Shown: positions 10,061 to 18,256, numbered from the stretch's first letter. The stretch: DNA of 64,000 nucleotides from Pseudomonas kermanshahensis (GCF_014269205.2 NZ_JABWRY020000001.1:1798001-1862000); one strand, 5' to 3'. Numbers and translations are program-made. Notes: generated by a model from the letters alone, not told the origin.

Positions 10061-10474
10061 TCAGACGGCGCGCACCTTGAAGGTCAGCATGGCGGTCGCG
10101 TCATCGTTGAAGCACTCGGCCAGTTCCTGATAGGCCCGGTATTTGGCCTGACTGCGGGTCGCTGCCCAGACGCGCTGCACGTAATGGCGGGCATCGCCCA
10201 GCATGTACTTCACGTCGTCCCAGTCGTACATGCCGTTGGTGAGTACTTCCCACTGCTTGAGCGGCAGCTTCTCGGCCATTTCGCCGTACTGCATCTCCCA
10301 GGTGGGGTGGTAGTTGCGAATGCGCTTCTTCGGGTCGCTGTCGAGGATGACGCCGACGTAGTGGCCACGGTCGGCCATGATGATTCCGGGCTCGCCGTTA
10401 GCGATCACCCGGCGCCCGACCTCGGCCGGCACGCCGTAATGGCGGCGAACGTAGTCGCAGTTGTAATTGTTCAT
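10061..10474 (-). CDS. Hypothetical phage protein (137 aa)
   Basis: 137 residues beginning MNNYNCDYVRRHYGVP, a type of protein I associate with Pseudomonas phages. The N-terminal half has a short beta-rich stretch (GEPGIIMADRGHYVGVIL), the C-terminal half is helical. No catalytic motif. It lies 14 bp after the next leftward gene and is probably cotranscribed with it. Confidence 0.75.
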   Translation of the reverse strand: MNNYNCDYVRRHYGVPAEVGRRVIANGEPGIIMADRGHYVGVILDSDPKKRIRNYHPTWEMQYGEMAEKLPLKQWEVLTNGMYDWDDVKYMLGDARHYVQRVWAATRSQAKYRAYQELAECFNDDATAMLTFKVRAV

Positions 10475-10488
10475 TGGTCGGTCCTTGA

Positions 10489-11040
10489 TCAGGCTGCTTT
10501 GCGCTGGTTGAGCACACGCTGGCGGGCGGCTTCGTACTCGCTGCTGACTATCTCAACCAGGCCGTCGACATCGCCGTCAGCGGCCTTGCTGCCCAGGTTC
10601 AGGTACACGGTATCGCCATAGGTGAAGCACACCCCGCCACTGAGCCAGATGCCGCCGCGCTCGACGCCGATGGCCTCCCACATTTCGTCGCGGTCGATAT
10701 CGTCCGGGCAATGTGCTTTCCAGAGATCTTCCAGGCGCTGGTGCTCAGCCTTCTCTGCCGCGCGCACCTCTTTGTCCGTGCCCTTGGCATGCTTGGGCGC
10801 CCGGCGCAGAGAGCGGTAGCCGTATTCGTCAGGGCGGCACCAATGCACATCCAGCTCGCGGCTGGCGCTGAGCTTGATGCCGCCGACGTAGTTGCGGGAG
10901 CCGCTGTACATCGGCGAGGCATCGGCGCCAAAGGCTTGGCCTAGCTTCTCGCGCTGGGCGTTCCAGGCTGCTTTCTTCTCGTCCCAGGCGCGCACGGCGG
11001 CCAGGACCTTTGGCGATTCGGTCTTGTAGAAGTAGCTCAT
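10489..11040 (-). CDS. Hypothetical phage protein (183 aa)
   Basis: 183 residues from the ATG at 11040, which has a GGAG site nine bases upstream; a start at 11085 has none. The N-terminal half is charged and helical with many Lys and Arg, the C-terminal half acidic. No family recognised. Its upstream gap is shared with the divergent gene at 11155. Confidence 0.75.
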   Translation of the reverse strand: MSYFYKTESPKVLAAVRAWDEKKAAWNAQREKLGQAFGADASPMYSGSRNYVGGIKLSASRELDVHWCRPDEYGYRSLRRAPKHAKGTDKEVRAAEKAEHQRLEDLWKAHCPDDIDRDEMWEAIGVERGGIWLSGGVCFTYGDTVYLNLGSKAADGDVDGLVEIVSSEYEAARQRVLNQRKAA

Positions 11041-11154
11041 GCTGAACTCCAGGCATGCGCCGCCCTCCGTGGCCGGATGCGGCATGGTGGCAATTTGGTT
11101 TGGTATGGGGTATTACGGGTGACCGGCAATAGGGCCGGGTACAAGGAGTTTGTT

Positions 11155-11631
11155 TTGGGCGAGATCTCATTAAATGATGCGCGCGGCTATTTCCGAGACC
11201 TCGTCGGGCCCGCATTTGAAGAGTTCTGGCGCGAATATCAGAGAGACGAACCAGTTGATCGCGATCGTTTCATGGTGATTTACCGTCGTCTTCTGACCTG
11301 CATGTTCTTCATGAATCACATGACGGACAAGGTTGCGAAAATGCGCGGGTACAAGAGCCCCCTTGATGTTATTGAGGCGGTCAAGGGCGCCGATTGCAAA
11401 GCCGGTGAAGCTCTAGAGGTGTGTCGCCTTCTGGTGAACGACGTCAAGCATCCCGCAAAACGTCTGCAGACATACGAGCTTCGCGATCGTGGCAGGGAAT
11501 ATGACCGTCCTGGGCAAAACAAGATGCCCTCCTGGACTTACACAGACAAGATCGGCGGTCTTCACGAGCTTGGGGATACCGCCCAGCGTGTCTGGGCCTA
11601 CTGGGTTTCGCATAGGCACGAACGGAAGTAG
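11155..11631 (+). CDS. Hypothetical phage protein (158 aa)
   Basis: The best start is a TTG at 11155, six bases after an AAGGAG; an ATG at 11077 in the same frame lacks a site. The helical protein contains MFFMNHMTDKVAKMRG and RLLVNDVKHPAKRLQTYE, with conserved-looking His and Arg residues, but I cannot name a family. It is rightward inside a leftward cluster and converges on the 11633 gene with a 1-bp gap. Confidence 0.65.
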   Translation: MGEISLNDARGYFRDLVGPAFEEFWREYQRDEPVDRDRFMVIYRRLLTCMFFMNHMTDKVAKMRGYKSPLDVIEAVKGADCKAGEALEVCRLLVNDVKHPAKRLQTYELRDRGREYDRPGQNKMPSWTYTDKIGGLHELGDTAQRVWAYWVSHRHERK

Positions 11632-11632
11632 T

Positions 11633-11971
11633 TCATGCCGCTGGCCTCTCGATCTCGTCCTCCTCGTCGCGGTCTGGATTTGAAAGAATCGACCTCACAC
11701 TGAGGTCGTAAAAGGCCTGCACCACATCTTCACTAAGTAGGATTTCGTGGCGCACCATCAGGAATTTGTTAAGTTCATCGTCGGGCATGGCGTCCATCTT
11801 CAGGATCGCCATCTGAAGCACCTCGTTTATCTGCATGCCTTTGGATCGCTCGCAGATCCGGCCCATCGCCTGATGGATGCCCGGGCGTACCCGGTGCCTC
11901 AGCGCCTTCTCATCGAACTTGATGCGCTTCCGCTCAGCGTTGTCATTACGCTGCTGCTGCGTCAGAGCCAT
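11633..11971 (-). CDS. Hypothetical phage protein (112 aa), possible DNA-binding
   Basis: 112 residues from the ATG at 11971, placed five bases after GGAGG; an ATG at 11974 is too close. The first 45 residues are very basic and helical (RNDNAERKRIKFDEKALRHR), the rest acidic. This charge layout would suit a small nucleic-acid-binding protein. It overlaps the end of the upstream gene by 26 bp, so translation is probably coupled. Confidence 0.7.
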   Translation of the reverse strand: MALTQQQRNDNAERKRIKFDEKALRHRVRPGIHQAMGRICERSKGMQINEVLQMAILKMDAMPDDELNKFLMVRHEILLSEDVVQAFYDLSVRSILSNPDRDEEDEIERPAA

Positions 11972-12293
11972 CATCGCCTCCATTACGCACAAATCGGGTG
12001 CCAGGCCCTATGTCGAGCAGGTCGCATACCCGGTTGATGATCTTGAGCGCCGCGTCGAACACCTTGGCGTCGTCCGGCTCGCGGGATAGGCGCTTCATGT
12101 TCGGCTGGTGCTCCAGGCAGACCTTGTCGACCAGGCGCCGGGCCAGCCTGCGCAGGTGGTCGGCGCTGTCGTGCACGCGCAGGCTCAGTGCAAAGGCCAG
12201 GGCTACGTCATCAGGCCGGTACTGGCCGCCGCTGCGGGTGTTGTACAGCTTTCGCACCGGCTTGCGCATCGATGCGTCGAAAAGTGGTGCCAT
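11946..12293 (-). CDS. Hypothetical phage protein (115 aa)
   Basis: 115 residues from the ATG at 12293 with GGAGG seven bases before it. Basic and helical, rich in Arg and Leu in the middle (RRLARRLVDKV). No family recognised. It is followed by an overlapping gene and preceded after 41 bp by the Rmf-like gene. Confidence 0.75.
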   Translation of the reverse strand: MAPLFDASMRKPVRKLYNTRSGGQYRPDDVALAFALSLRVHDSADHLRRLARRLVDKVCLEHQPNMKRLSREPDDAKVFDAALKIINRVCDLLDIGPGTRFVRNGGDDGSDAAAA

Positions 12294-12334
12294 GCTCGAC
12301 CTCCTGCAGGCCGCTTGGGGGAAGGTTGAACTGC

Positions 12335-12544
12335 TCACGCCGCCTGTGCAGTTGCAGCGATCGGCTGATTCTTCGGTTCATGCGATAACTCCATGTCGCA
12401 GTCGTGCCAGCCGCCGAGCCACCAGGCGCTGTCGACCGACATCTCGGGGTGAGGCTGATACGCCCGGCAGCGACCGGCAGCACGAGCGGTCCGGCCTTGG
12501 TAATAGGGGAGTGGGTGGATTTTTTCAGGCTTCACTCTTGGCAT
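12335..12544 (-). CDS. Ribosome modulation factor-like phage protein (69 aa)
   Basis: 69 residues beginning MPRVKPEKIHPLPYYQGRTARAA and containing CRAYQPHP and WWLGGWHDC. The spacing of basic residues, the cysteine and the W-rich end match the Rmf family. Cellular Rmf (55 residues) folds onto the 30S platform and drives ribosome dimerisation. Its end with AATAQAA is phage-specific. It overlaps the upstream gene by 13 bp. A role in slowing host translation is inference. Confidence 0.65.
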   Translation of the reverse strand: MPRVKPEKIHPLPYYQGRTARAAGRCRAYQPHPEMSVDSAWWLGGWHDCDMELSHEPKNQPIAATAQAA

Positions 12545-13059
12545 GGCGTACCCCCGTGCCTTTGCAGTGGAAAGTTGATCCCGAAAGCCGCCAGAATTCG
12601 CTCCAGCTTGCGATTTCCGATGCCAAGCTTTGCCGTGGCTCGACAGCGGGACATGCCACAGTCGCGCAGAGCAATGATCTGATCTGCGAGATCCCGGTCT
12701 GCCTTTTCTTGGGCGACGGGGTCTTTCACCGGCTTGGGCTGTCGTGGCGGGCTGGCGAACTTGAAGCCTTCGCGTGCCGCCACACCCCATAGCGCGCTCT
12801 TGGTTTCTCCGAGGAGTTTCGCGACCTCGCCACAGGTCATGGTCTTGGCGAGTTCGGCAACCTTTTCGGCGCGGGCCCTGGCACGGCTTTTATGCTGGCT
12901 TTCTGTCTTGTGCTCAGTTGGCTTGGCCCGCTTGTGCTTGGGCTTTGGATGTTTACGCTCCGGCAGTGGCCGGTAGGTAAAGCCCTCCAGCACAACAAGC
13001 TGACCGCCAGATGCGAAGAAGGCCGCTTTGGCGGCCTCCAGGTCGATTGATGGGTTCAT
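12532..13059 (-). CDS. Hypothetical basic phage protein with helix-turn-helix-like segments (175 aa)
   Basis: Start taken at the ATG at 13059 (GAGG at good spacing; a GTG two codons earlier overlaps the site). A lysine-rich linker (about 36-70) is followed by two helical segments that resemble helix-turn-helix units (KTMTCGEVAKLLGETKSAL and CGMSRCRATAKLGIGNRKL). It probably binds DNA. It sits just downstream of the exonuclease gene with a 7-bp gap. Confidence 0.65.
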   Translation of the reverse strand: MNPSIDLEAAKAAFFASGGQLVVLEGFTYRPLPERKHPKPKHKRAKPTEHKTESQHKSRARARAEKVAELAKTMTCGEVAKLLGETKSALWGVAAREGFKFASPPRQPKPVKDPVAQEKADRDLADQIIALRDCGMSRCRATAKLGIGNRKLERILAAFGINFPLQRHGGTPCQE

Positions 13060-13066
13060 GCTCACC

Positions 13067-13684
13067 TCATGCTGCGATTCCGAGCACGCGATTCATGCGC
13101 TCGTCGAGGATTTCGTAGAAGGTTTTCACGCGCTCCGACAGCTTGCGGATCATCGCCTCATCCCGGTAGGCGCGCTTCACGAACAGCGGCATGCCCGGCC
13201 AGTAGCAGATGAAGTCGATCCACTCGCGCTCGGACACCCACAAGCCGCCCTGGCACTGGGCGACATGCTCTTTCGGGATCTCGCCGCCCAGGATCACGTC
13301 GACCTGCAGCTTCGGCAGCTTGGTCTTGATCTCGGTCAGGCCGTTGTCGCCGACTAGGGCGTCTGGTGAGTAGCCAATGCCATGGTTCAAGATGATCCCC
13401 ACCTGGTGGGTCTGGACGTCCTCGCGGTCGCAGTACAGGCCCCGGGCGGTGCCTTCCAGTTCGTGGCCGCGCTCGGTATGGCGATTGCCGGTGAAGGGAT
13501 CAGCTGCCTCACCGGTGATGCGCTCACCGATCAGGGTGTTCATGTAGGTGAAGGCGCCGGCGCCAAAACCTGCCTCGCCCTTGCCGTTCACCAGCAGGCA
13601 ATCCAGCTCGCTGCAGGTGATGATGCCCAGGCGCAGGTCCAGCCAGGCCTGAGTGCCTTGCTCGACATCACTGATGATCTGCAT
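13067..13684 (-). CDS. YqaJ-type viral recombinase / exonuclease
   Basis: 205 residues of the PD-(D/E)xK nuclease superfamily. Catalytic-type residues are visible: GHE (Glu75), YSPDAL (Asp108) and EIK (Glu118, Lys120), followed by QCQGGLW. It should resect double-stranded ends 5' to 3', like lambda Exo. The start overlaps the end of the ERF gene by 17 bp, so the nuclease and annealing protein are made together as a recombination pair. Confidence 0.85.
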   Translation of the reverse strand: MQIISDVEQGTQAWLDLRLGIITCSELDCLLVNGKGEAGFGAGAFTYMNTLIGERITGEAADPFTGNRHTERGHELEGTARGLYCDREDVQTHQVGIILNHGIGYSPDALVGDNGLTEIKTKLPKLQVDVILGGEIPKEHVAQCQGGLWVSEREWIDFICYWPGMPLFVKRAYRDEAMIRKLSERVKTFYEILDERMNRVLGIAA

Positions 13685-14429
13685 TTGCGGCCTCCGCGGC
13701 CCTGATGGCCTTGTTCAATTGCGCGACCAGGATGTCGTGGCGACCCTTCGGCACGAATTCGGCCGAACCGTATTCGCCAGTGAACCAGTCGCGGGTCTTC
13801 TGGGTGCAGCGATCGAGCAGGGCGCTGATGCCGGCCGCCTGCACGCTAGTGACGTTCGCCGTTGGCACGGCTGCGTGGCCGTCGTCGTCCTCACCCCTGG
13901 TCGTGAGGTTCAGCAGGGCGCTCATGACGTAGCGCTTGCCGTAGCTGGTGGACGACCCGACCGCCTGGACAGCGTTCTTGCTGCCGCTGGTGTCGAGCGG
14001 GAGCAGCATGGTGGTGCTTTCGCGGTGCCCGGCCCTGTGCATCAGGATGCCGGTTACGCTCAAGCCGCCCGGCGTATTCTCGACCTTGAAGGTGATCGCG
14101 AACCCGTGGGCCTGCATGATGGGCTTGATGACGTCGTTGATGTCCTCAAAGGTTGCATAGTCGCTGCGCTTCTGGCCATTCACGACGATGGCACCGCGCT
14201 CGGCAATGCTTGGAATGTCGCTCTGCATGGCTGCCATGGCAGCGTTGAACTCAGCCTCGGCGTCACGGGCCTGCATGCGCTCGTGCATCGCCATCAGGCG
14301 CTCAAGCTTGTCGATGTCGCAGGTGGGGTCGGTGGCTGCCCGGCTGATTACGGCCAGGATGCTGCTGTCGGCCTGGGCGGGCGCGGCCATTTGGCGGCGC
14401 TGCTCCGGCACAATGATCGTGCTGCTCAT
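13668..14429 (-). CDS. ERF-family single-strand annealing protein
   Basis: 253 residues. The central part (about 60-185) matches ERF proteins: a lysine-containing segment MQSDIPSIAERGAIVV, YATFEDINDVIKPIM, GFAITFKVE and a GSSTSYGKRYVM segment. ERF forms rings that anneal complementary single strands, helping circularise phage DNA or promoting recombination. The C-terminal 60 residues are a looser tail. It is cotranscribed with the YqaJ nuclease and the coiled-coil gene upstream. Confidence 0.87.
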   Translation of the reverse strand: MSSTIIVPEQRRQMAAPAQADSSILAVISRAATDPTCDIDKLERLMAMHERMQARDAEAEFNAAMAAMQSDIPSIAERGAIVVNGQKRSDYATFEDINDVIKPIMQAHGFAITFKVENTPGGLSVTGILMHRAGHRESTTMLLPLDTSGSKNAVQAVGSSTSYGKRYVMSALLNLTTRGEDDDGHAAVPTANVTSVQAAGISALLDRCTQKTRDWFTGEYGSAEFVPKGRHDILVAQLNKAIRAAEAANADHQ

Positions 14430-14439
14430 GGTCTGTGCC

Positions 14440-15564
14440 TCAGTAGGAAATGGCGATGTTCGGGATCTTGCGCTGGGCGATCAAGGTGATCGCCTGTTTG
14501 GCGAATTCCTCGGTCATGCCGCCGGCGACGAAGGCCTCCAGTGCGGCGCGGTTGATGCTGGCCCGGTGCGCCTTGTCGCGCTCACGGGCCTCTTGCTGGC
14601 GGAGGATCTCGGCGGCAGCGGCATCAGCGCGGCGGCGCTCTTCCTGGCGCGCTTGCTCGGCAGCTTCTTCTTGCCGGCGGGCGGCGGCCTGGCGCTCCTG
14701 CTCCATCCGCTGTTCGGTAGCAACTCGATCAGCTTCGGCCTGCTCCCTGGCGCGCTCGGCTTGCTCGGCCTGCAACTTGAGCTGCAGCCGTTGGTTCTCG
14801 GCTTCCCGCTCTTGGGCGGCGGCCTGGTCGATCAGCTCTTGCTCGCGGCGGGCGGCGGCTTCACGCTCGGCCTGCTGTGCCTGGGCCACACGCTGGCGCT
14901 CTGCCTCGACCGCAGCCTCTTGTGCCAGCCTGATTCGGTCCTGCTCAGCGCGATCTTCTGCCTCTCGGCGCAGGCGGGCCAGTTCGGCTTGCTCGGCCTC
15001 GAACTGCTCGCGTTTCTGTAAAGCTGCGCGCAGGGTGGTCAGGACCTTGTCCTTGGCGTTTGCCGCCTCGGCCTCGAATTCCTCCCAGTGAGCCCCCAGC
15101 TGCATGCCTTCGGCTTCGGCAATCAGGCCTTTGAGTTGCAGGGAGTTCAGTTCGCCTAGGTCGTCGGCCAGAGTCTTCAGCCAGTTCAGGCGGTCGTTGT
15201 GGCGATCGATGCGCGCATCCTCGGCGGCTTCCCACTCGGTCAGCGGCCGACGCGTCTCGTCCCGCAGCGTGTCCATCTTGGTCACGAACTCGCGCAGCTC
15301 GGCCTCGACCACCTTCGGCATTTCCTTGAGCCGGCGCAGGTAGTCGCGGCCCGGCTTCTCGACAGCGGTCTTGGACTTGCTCACCTTGGCGGCCAGGCTG
15401 GCGATGCGTTCGCGGCCCTTGCGGGTGGTCAGGTCGGGCACTTCGCCTTCGACCTCGGCCTTCACCAGGTCGATGAATTGCTTCAGGCCGCCGGCCACGT
15501 AGATGGCTGGAGCGTTCTCTTCGCTGATCTGCTCGATCGTGATCAGTTGCTGTTGTGCGGACAT
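14440..15564 (-). CDS. Long coiled-coil phage protein (374 aa)
   Basis: Start taken at the ATG at 15564, after GGGAG; an ATG at 15582 lacks a site. The N-terminal 180 residues form a helical domain, and about 185-330 is one long Ala/Glu/Arg/Gln-rich coiled coil, often mis-named TolA-like. Genes of this sort often sit beside annealing proteins in phages, so a role in recombination or DNA handling is plausible but not shown. Confidence 0.75.
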   Translation of the reverse strand: MSAQQQLITIEQISEENAPAIYVAGGLKQFIDLVKAEVEGEVPDLTTRKGRERIASLAAKVSKSKTAVEKPGRDYLRRLKEMPKVVEAELREFVTKMDTLRDETRRPLTEWEAAEDARIDRHNDRLNWLKTLADDLGELNSLQLKGLIAEAEGMQLGAHWEEFEAEAANAKDKVLTTLRAALQKREQFEAEQAELARLRREAEDRAEQDRIRLAQEAAVEAERQRVAQAQQAEREAAARREQELIDQAAAQEREAENQRLQLKLQAEQAERAREQAEADRVATEQRMEQERQAAARRQEEAAEQARQEERRRADAAAAEILRQQEARERDKAHRASINRAALEAFVAGGMTEEFAKQAITLIAQRKIPNIAISY

Positions 15565-15608
15565 GCGAATCTCCCGCGCCATCCATGCGGTGGGCGCTGA
15601 TTAAGTGG

Positions 15609-15725
15609 TTACTGTGTGATGGTGCCGGCCAGGGCGCTCAGGAGGAGCCAGCCGGTGCAGAAGGTGAGGGCGATGAAGCTGCCGCGCCAGGTGGCAATGC
15701 GGCGTGCACGCTGGTAACCGGTCAT
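15609..15725 (-). CDS. Very small membrane protein (38 aa)
   Basis: 38 residues: a basic start (MTGYQRARRIATWRGS) followed by one membrane-spanning segment (about 18-35) and a short end. The ATG overlaps the stop of the upstream gene as ATGA, the spacing used throughout this cluster, which supports it as real despite its length. Function unknown. Confidence 0.6.
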   Translation of the reverse strand: MTGYQRARRIATWRGSFIALTFCTGWLLLSALAGTITQ

Positions 15726-16048
15726 GGGTCGTGTCTACCTGCGCCATTGCACTTGTGGCAGCTGCTCGTAGAGCCGTGATAGGGGCCTGAGAAATGAAGG
15801 GTTCCTGACCCTTTGCACGTCGTGCAGGTGACTTTGTTGCGCTCGCGCTCCAGCTGCTTGCGAAGATCACCCAGTTCGCTATCGCGTGGGTCGCCTGCAG
15901 GCGTGTGGAATGCCATGCCGACGCTCTCAGCCCAGCCAGTCACATCTTCTGCGATGGCACGGATCTGCTCTGGCGTCGCGGCAACACCGCGCTCTTCAAA
16001 GGCCTCCGCAAGCCCTTCGGCGTAGTAGTCGGTCCGTGAGTAGCTCAT
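15722..16048 (-). CDS. Phage protein with DnaJ-type zinc motifs (108 aa)
   Basis: 108 residues. The N-terminal half is acidic and helical. The C-terminal third has CTTCKGSG and CHKCNGAG, the CxxCxGxG pair typical of the DnaJ zinc centre, separated by only 18 residues, so a single zinc site is likely. There is no J domain. It overlaps both neighbours by 4 bp. Confidence 0.75.
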   Translation of the reverse strand: MSYSRTDYYAEGLAEAFEERGVAATPEQIRAIAEDVTGWAESVGMAFHTPAGDPRDSELGDLRKQLERERNKVTCTTCKGSGTLHFSGPYHGSTSSCHKCNGAGRHDP

Positions 16049-16260
16049 GCCCGCACCTCATAGGCCAGCGTGCAAATGCCGCAGAGGTAGGCCCGGCCCG
16101 ACCAGGCCGCAGGGTTCTCGATGTGAGCCAGGCGCGCCTGATTCATGGCGTCCTCCATGGTCAGGCCCTTGAACACCAGCAGGATGCGGTCGTCTGGCAC
16201 GGCTTGGGTGACCTCGGCCACCTGGTCGTCGATGATCGATGGAAAGATCGGCGTAGTCAT
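16045..16260 (-). CDS. Hypothetical phage protein (71 aa)
   Basis: 71 residues, soluble, with one CxxC near the end (YLCGICTLAYEV). No family recognised. ATGA overlaps on both sides tie it into the leftward early operon. Confidence 0.7.
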   Translation of the reverse strand: MTTPIFPSIIDDQVAEVTQAVPDDRILLVFKGLTMEDAMNQARLAHIENPAAWSGRAYLCGICTLAYEVRA

Positions 16261-16448
16261 GCAACCTCCTTGCGCCCATCAACGATCTTGTTGAGGCGCC
16301 CGCAGTAGTGGTTGAACTCTTCGATGGTGATGCGCTGGTCGGCCATCATTTCGGTGAGCTGCTTCTGGATCATCACGGACCAGCTAACCGGGGTGGATGG
16401 GTCGGCCAGCGCCTCCAGTTCGTTGTCGAGCAGAACGTGGGGGCTCAT
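16257..16448 (-). CDS. Hypothetical phage protein (63 aa)
   Basis: 63 residues, all helical and acidic, starting MSPHVLLDNELEALADP. No family recognised. It overlaps the 16445 gene by 4 bp and is followed by an overlapping gene. Confidence 0.7.
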   Translation of the reverse strand: MSPHVLLDNELEALADPSTPVSWSVMIQKQLTEMMADQRITIEEFNHYCGRLNKIVDGRKEVA

Positions 16449-16858
16449 TGCGAGTCCTCGGCCTGGGCCAGCACTCCTTCTTTAGCCAAGGGGGTAAGCA
16501 GCTGGCGGGCGATCTCTTCCAGCGCCGACTCAGGGTTGGCCACGCTCAGGATCTCGTCGGCTGCCGCTGCCGCATCACTGGTGACTTTGCAGCGCGCCGC
16601 CAGAACCAGGCGGCCCAGCACTGAGTTGCTGATGCCATTCAGGCCCAGCTGGCCCATCACGAACTCATCCACCGCCTGGGCGAAGCGCTCATAGGTGACA
16701 CCCTGCTTCGGGCGCATCCGACGCTGAAACACAACGTCGCGGCGCGCCATCAGCTCAGCGATGCCATCGTCGACCCACAGGCGCTCCGGCACATCGTCCG
16801 GATGCTCGCCTGGAAGGCGGTTGTCGTACTCAAACTGTGCTGCTCGAAGTGCGCCCAT
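16445..16858 (-). CDS. Hypothetical phage protein (137 aa)
   Basis: 137 residues, helical and soluble, with a basic patch (ARRDVVFQRRMRPKQ) in the first half. No family recognised. A 20-bp gap separates it from the upstream gene, and GGAGG lies 5' of the ATG on the coding strand. Confidence 0.7.
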   Translation of the reverse strand: MGALRAAQFEYDNRLPGEHPDDVPERLWVDDGIAELMARRDVVFQRRMRPKQGVTYERFAQAVDEFVMGQLGLNGISNSVLGRLVLAARCKVTSDAAAAADEILSVANPESALEEIARQLLTPLAKEGVLAQAEDSQ

Positions 16859-16878
16859 GGTCGCCTCCTGGTGGTGGG

Positions 16879-17289
16879 TTACTCGGTGGGATCGGCTGGC
16901 AGCGGGTGCCAGTGGGTGGTGATCGGCCTGGCGACTTCGCCGGGACCGTCAGCACAGGTTTCAATGTGCTGGCAGGATTCCTCGGCCTCGTACCACGCGC
17001 CGCCTTCGGTATCGCTCGAATCCGCCTGCCAGCAGTCCAGCTCGGCAGCGAAGCAGTTCCAGTTCGGCCACTTGCGCCACACCACGACCACCTGGCCATC
17101 AGCTGGTTTGGCGTCTTCGCACTTGATCCAGTCCTTTCCCTGCGACAGGAGCGCAGTTATCGCAACGGCATGGCCTGCCACGGCCTTGTGCTCTGTCACG
17201 GCGGTTACGCTCACGACTGTGAGGGATGTGCCGCCTTTGGCAGTCCACGATCCGTCAGGGTTCTGCTTCACATCGATAGGGGCGCTCAT
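16879..17289 (-). CDS. DUF551-like phage protein (136 aa)
   Basis: 136 residues. The second half resembles DUF551: a WIKCEDAKPADGQVVVVW segment and the typical end ITTHWHPLP. The family is common in early regions of temperate phages; its function is unknown. Overlaps the upstream gene by 4 bp. Confidence 0.7.
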   Translation of the reverse strand: MSAPIDVKQNPDGSWTAKGGTSLTVVSVTAVTEHKAVAGHAVAITALLSQGKDWIKCEDAKPADGQVVVVWRKWPNWNCFAAELDCWQADSSDTEGGAWYEAEESCQHIETCADGPGEVARPITTHWHPLPADPTE

Positions 17290-17537
17290 GGCTCTTCTCC
17301 ACGGCGGCGGCGCTCGGTTGCCATTTCCATATCTAAATCATGTCGCTCCTCGCTAATCAGCTCGGCTACGGCATTTTCGATTTGGGCCATGGCCTGCTGC
17401 TCGTCAGCTGCGCGGCGAATCATCACGCGCAGCAACTGAATGGCCGCATCAAGGCGTGTTGGGTAGACATGGGCCGAAAAGCCGCTGCCTGAAGGCTCCT
17501 GAACCATGACCTGGCCGGAAACGCTCATTCCGCTCAT
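17286..17537 (-). CDS. Hypothetical phage protein (83 aa)
   Basis: 83 residues with a helical C-terminal half rich in Glu and Arg. GAGGA precedes the ATG at 17537 by about eight bases. It is the first gene after the 500-bp structured gap, so its leader RNA would carry those hairpins. Confidence 0.65.
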   Translation of the reverse strand: MSGMSVSGQVMVQEPSGSGFSAHVYPTRLDAAIQLLRVMIRRAADEQQAMAQIENAVAELISEERHDLDMEMATERRRRGEEP

Positions 17538-17778
17538 TAGGTGATCCTCAGGACCGCATTGGCCAGGAGCCAGGCGCGGGTGACCAAACCCACCGTTAAA
17601 GGTGGCCTGGCGCCTGCCGATGCGGTCGAATTGAAGGGAAAGGGATGCAGAGGCCGGGCGCTATCCCGGCAGCTGGCTTGGCGTGGACCCATCCAGCGGC
17701 GCAATTCGTTTACCCCCAGTGCGAGGGAAGGGACGTCCACAGGTGCTTCGGTAACCGCGCCCTGAGCTGGGCGCTTCT

Positions 17779-17802
17779 CTGCATCGGAGTGTTATCTGGT
17801 AG
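17779..17802. repeat. Left arm of 24-bp perfect inverted repeat
   Basis: Exact reverse complement of 17965-17988. Just inside the arms three more base pairs form after one mismatch. No short target duplication flanks the outer ends, which speaks against a simple transposon. Confidence 0.9.
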
Positions 17803-17964
17803 CCGGGCTCACTAGAGCGACCTCCATCCTCCGCGGATGGCGAGCTAAGCCTCGGTCCTCGGTACTAGTCAGGCAGCGTGCACTCCGCCATTCGTTCTCT
17901 TGAACCTACGCAACCCCTGGCGCCATCGCGAATGACCGCTTTAGGGTTAACACTGCTCCACCGA

Positions 17965-17988
17965 CTACCAGATAACACTCCGATGCAG
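17965..17988. repeat. Right arm of 24-bp perfect inverted repeat
   Basis: Exact reverse complement of 17779-17802; if transcribed, the two arms would close a 210-nt structure. Confidence 0.9.
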
Positions 17989-18037
17989 CCTGCGATGGGG
18001 GGCAGGGCATCGGGCCGTCTTTCCGGCTGTCAGGGAA

Positions 18038-18232
18038 TCAGCCCAGGTGCAGAGCCAGCATGCCGCGATCCATGATGTGCAACTCGTCGGTGCTATTCAT
18101 GATCTCGCGCAGTTTCTCCACGCCGCCTGTAATGCCGGTTACCGCTGCAACCACTTGCAGCTGACCTCGCTTGTCCGCATTGCGTAGGGCCGAACGAATC
18201 CGGTCATCCTGCTTTCTGTCGTTCAGGTTCAT
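18038..18232 (-). CDS. Hypothetical phage protein (64 aa)
   Basis: 64 residues beginning MNLNDRKQDDRIRSAL, basic at the N-terminus, preceded by GAGGG. No family recognised. It ends where the structured gap begins. Confidence 0.7.
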   Translation of the reverse strand: MNLNDRKQDDRIRSALRNADKRGQLQVVAAVTGITGGVEKLREIMNSTDELHIMDRGMLALHLG

Positions 18233-18256
18233 CGTCTTGCCCTCCAGGGCGGTTGA

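Larger units (their letters stand above)
17538..18037 (-). ncRNA. Gene-free, hairpin-rich stretch with a 24-bp inverted repeat
   Basis: No convincing gene lies in these 500 bp, although neighbouring genes are packed with overlaps. A perfect 24-bp inverted repeat (17779-17802 and 17965-17988) encloses 162 nt that contain further short stems, for example CCATCC with GGATGG and CATTCG with CGAATG. Left of it are more clean hairpins: GCGCCC with GGGCGC, GCCGGG with CCCGGC, CCACC with GGTGG. A structured RNA or long regulatory leader is the likeliest reading. No known RNA family recognised. Confidence 0.45.

Noticed and set aside
17537-17740. 67-codon leftward frame in the structured gap
   Set aside because: Starts with GTG without a ribosome site and overlaps clean hairpins.
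17779-17988. Small transposon (MITE) with 24-bp ends
   Set aside because: No target duplication flanks it and no second copy is seen in the window.
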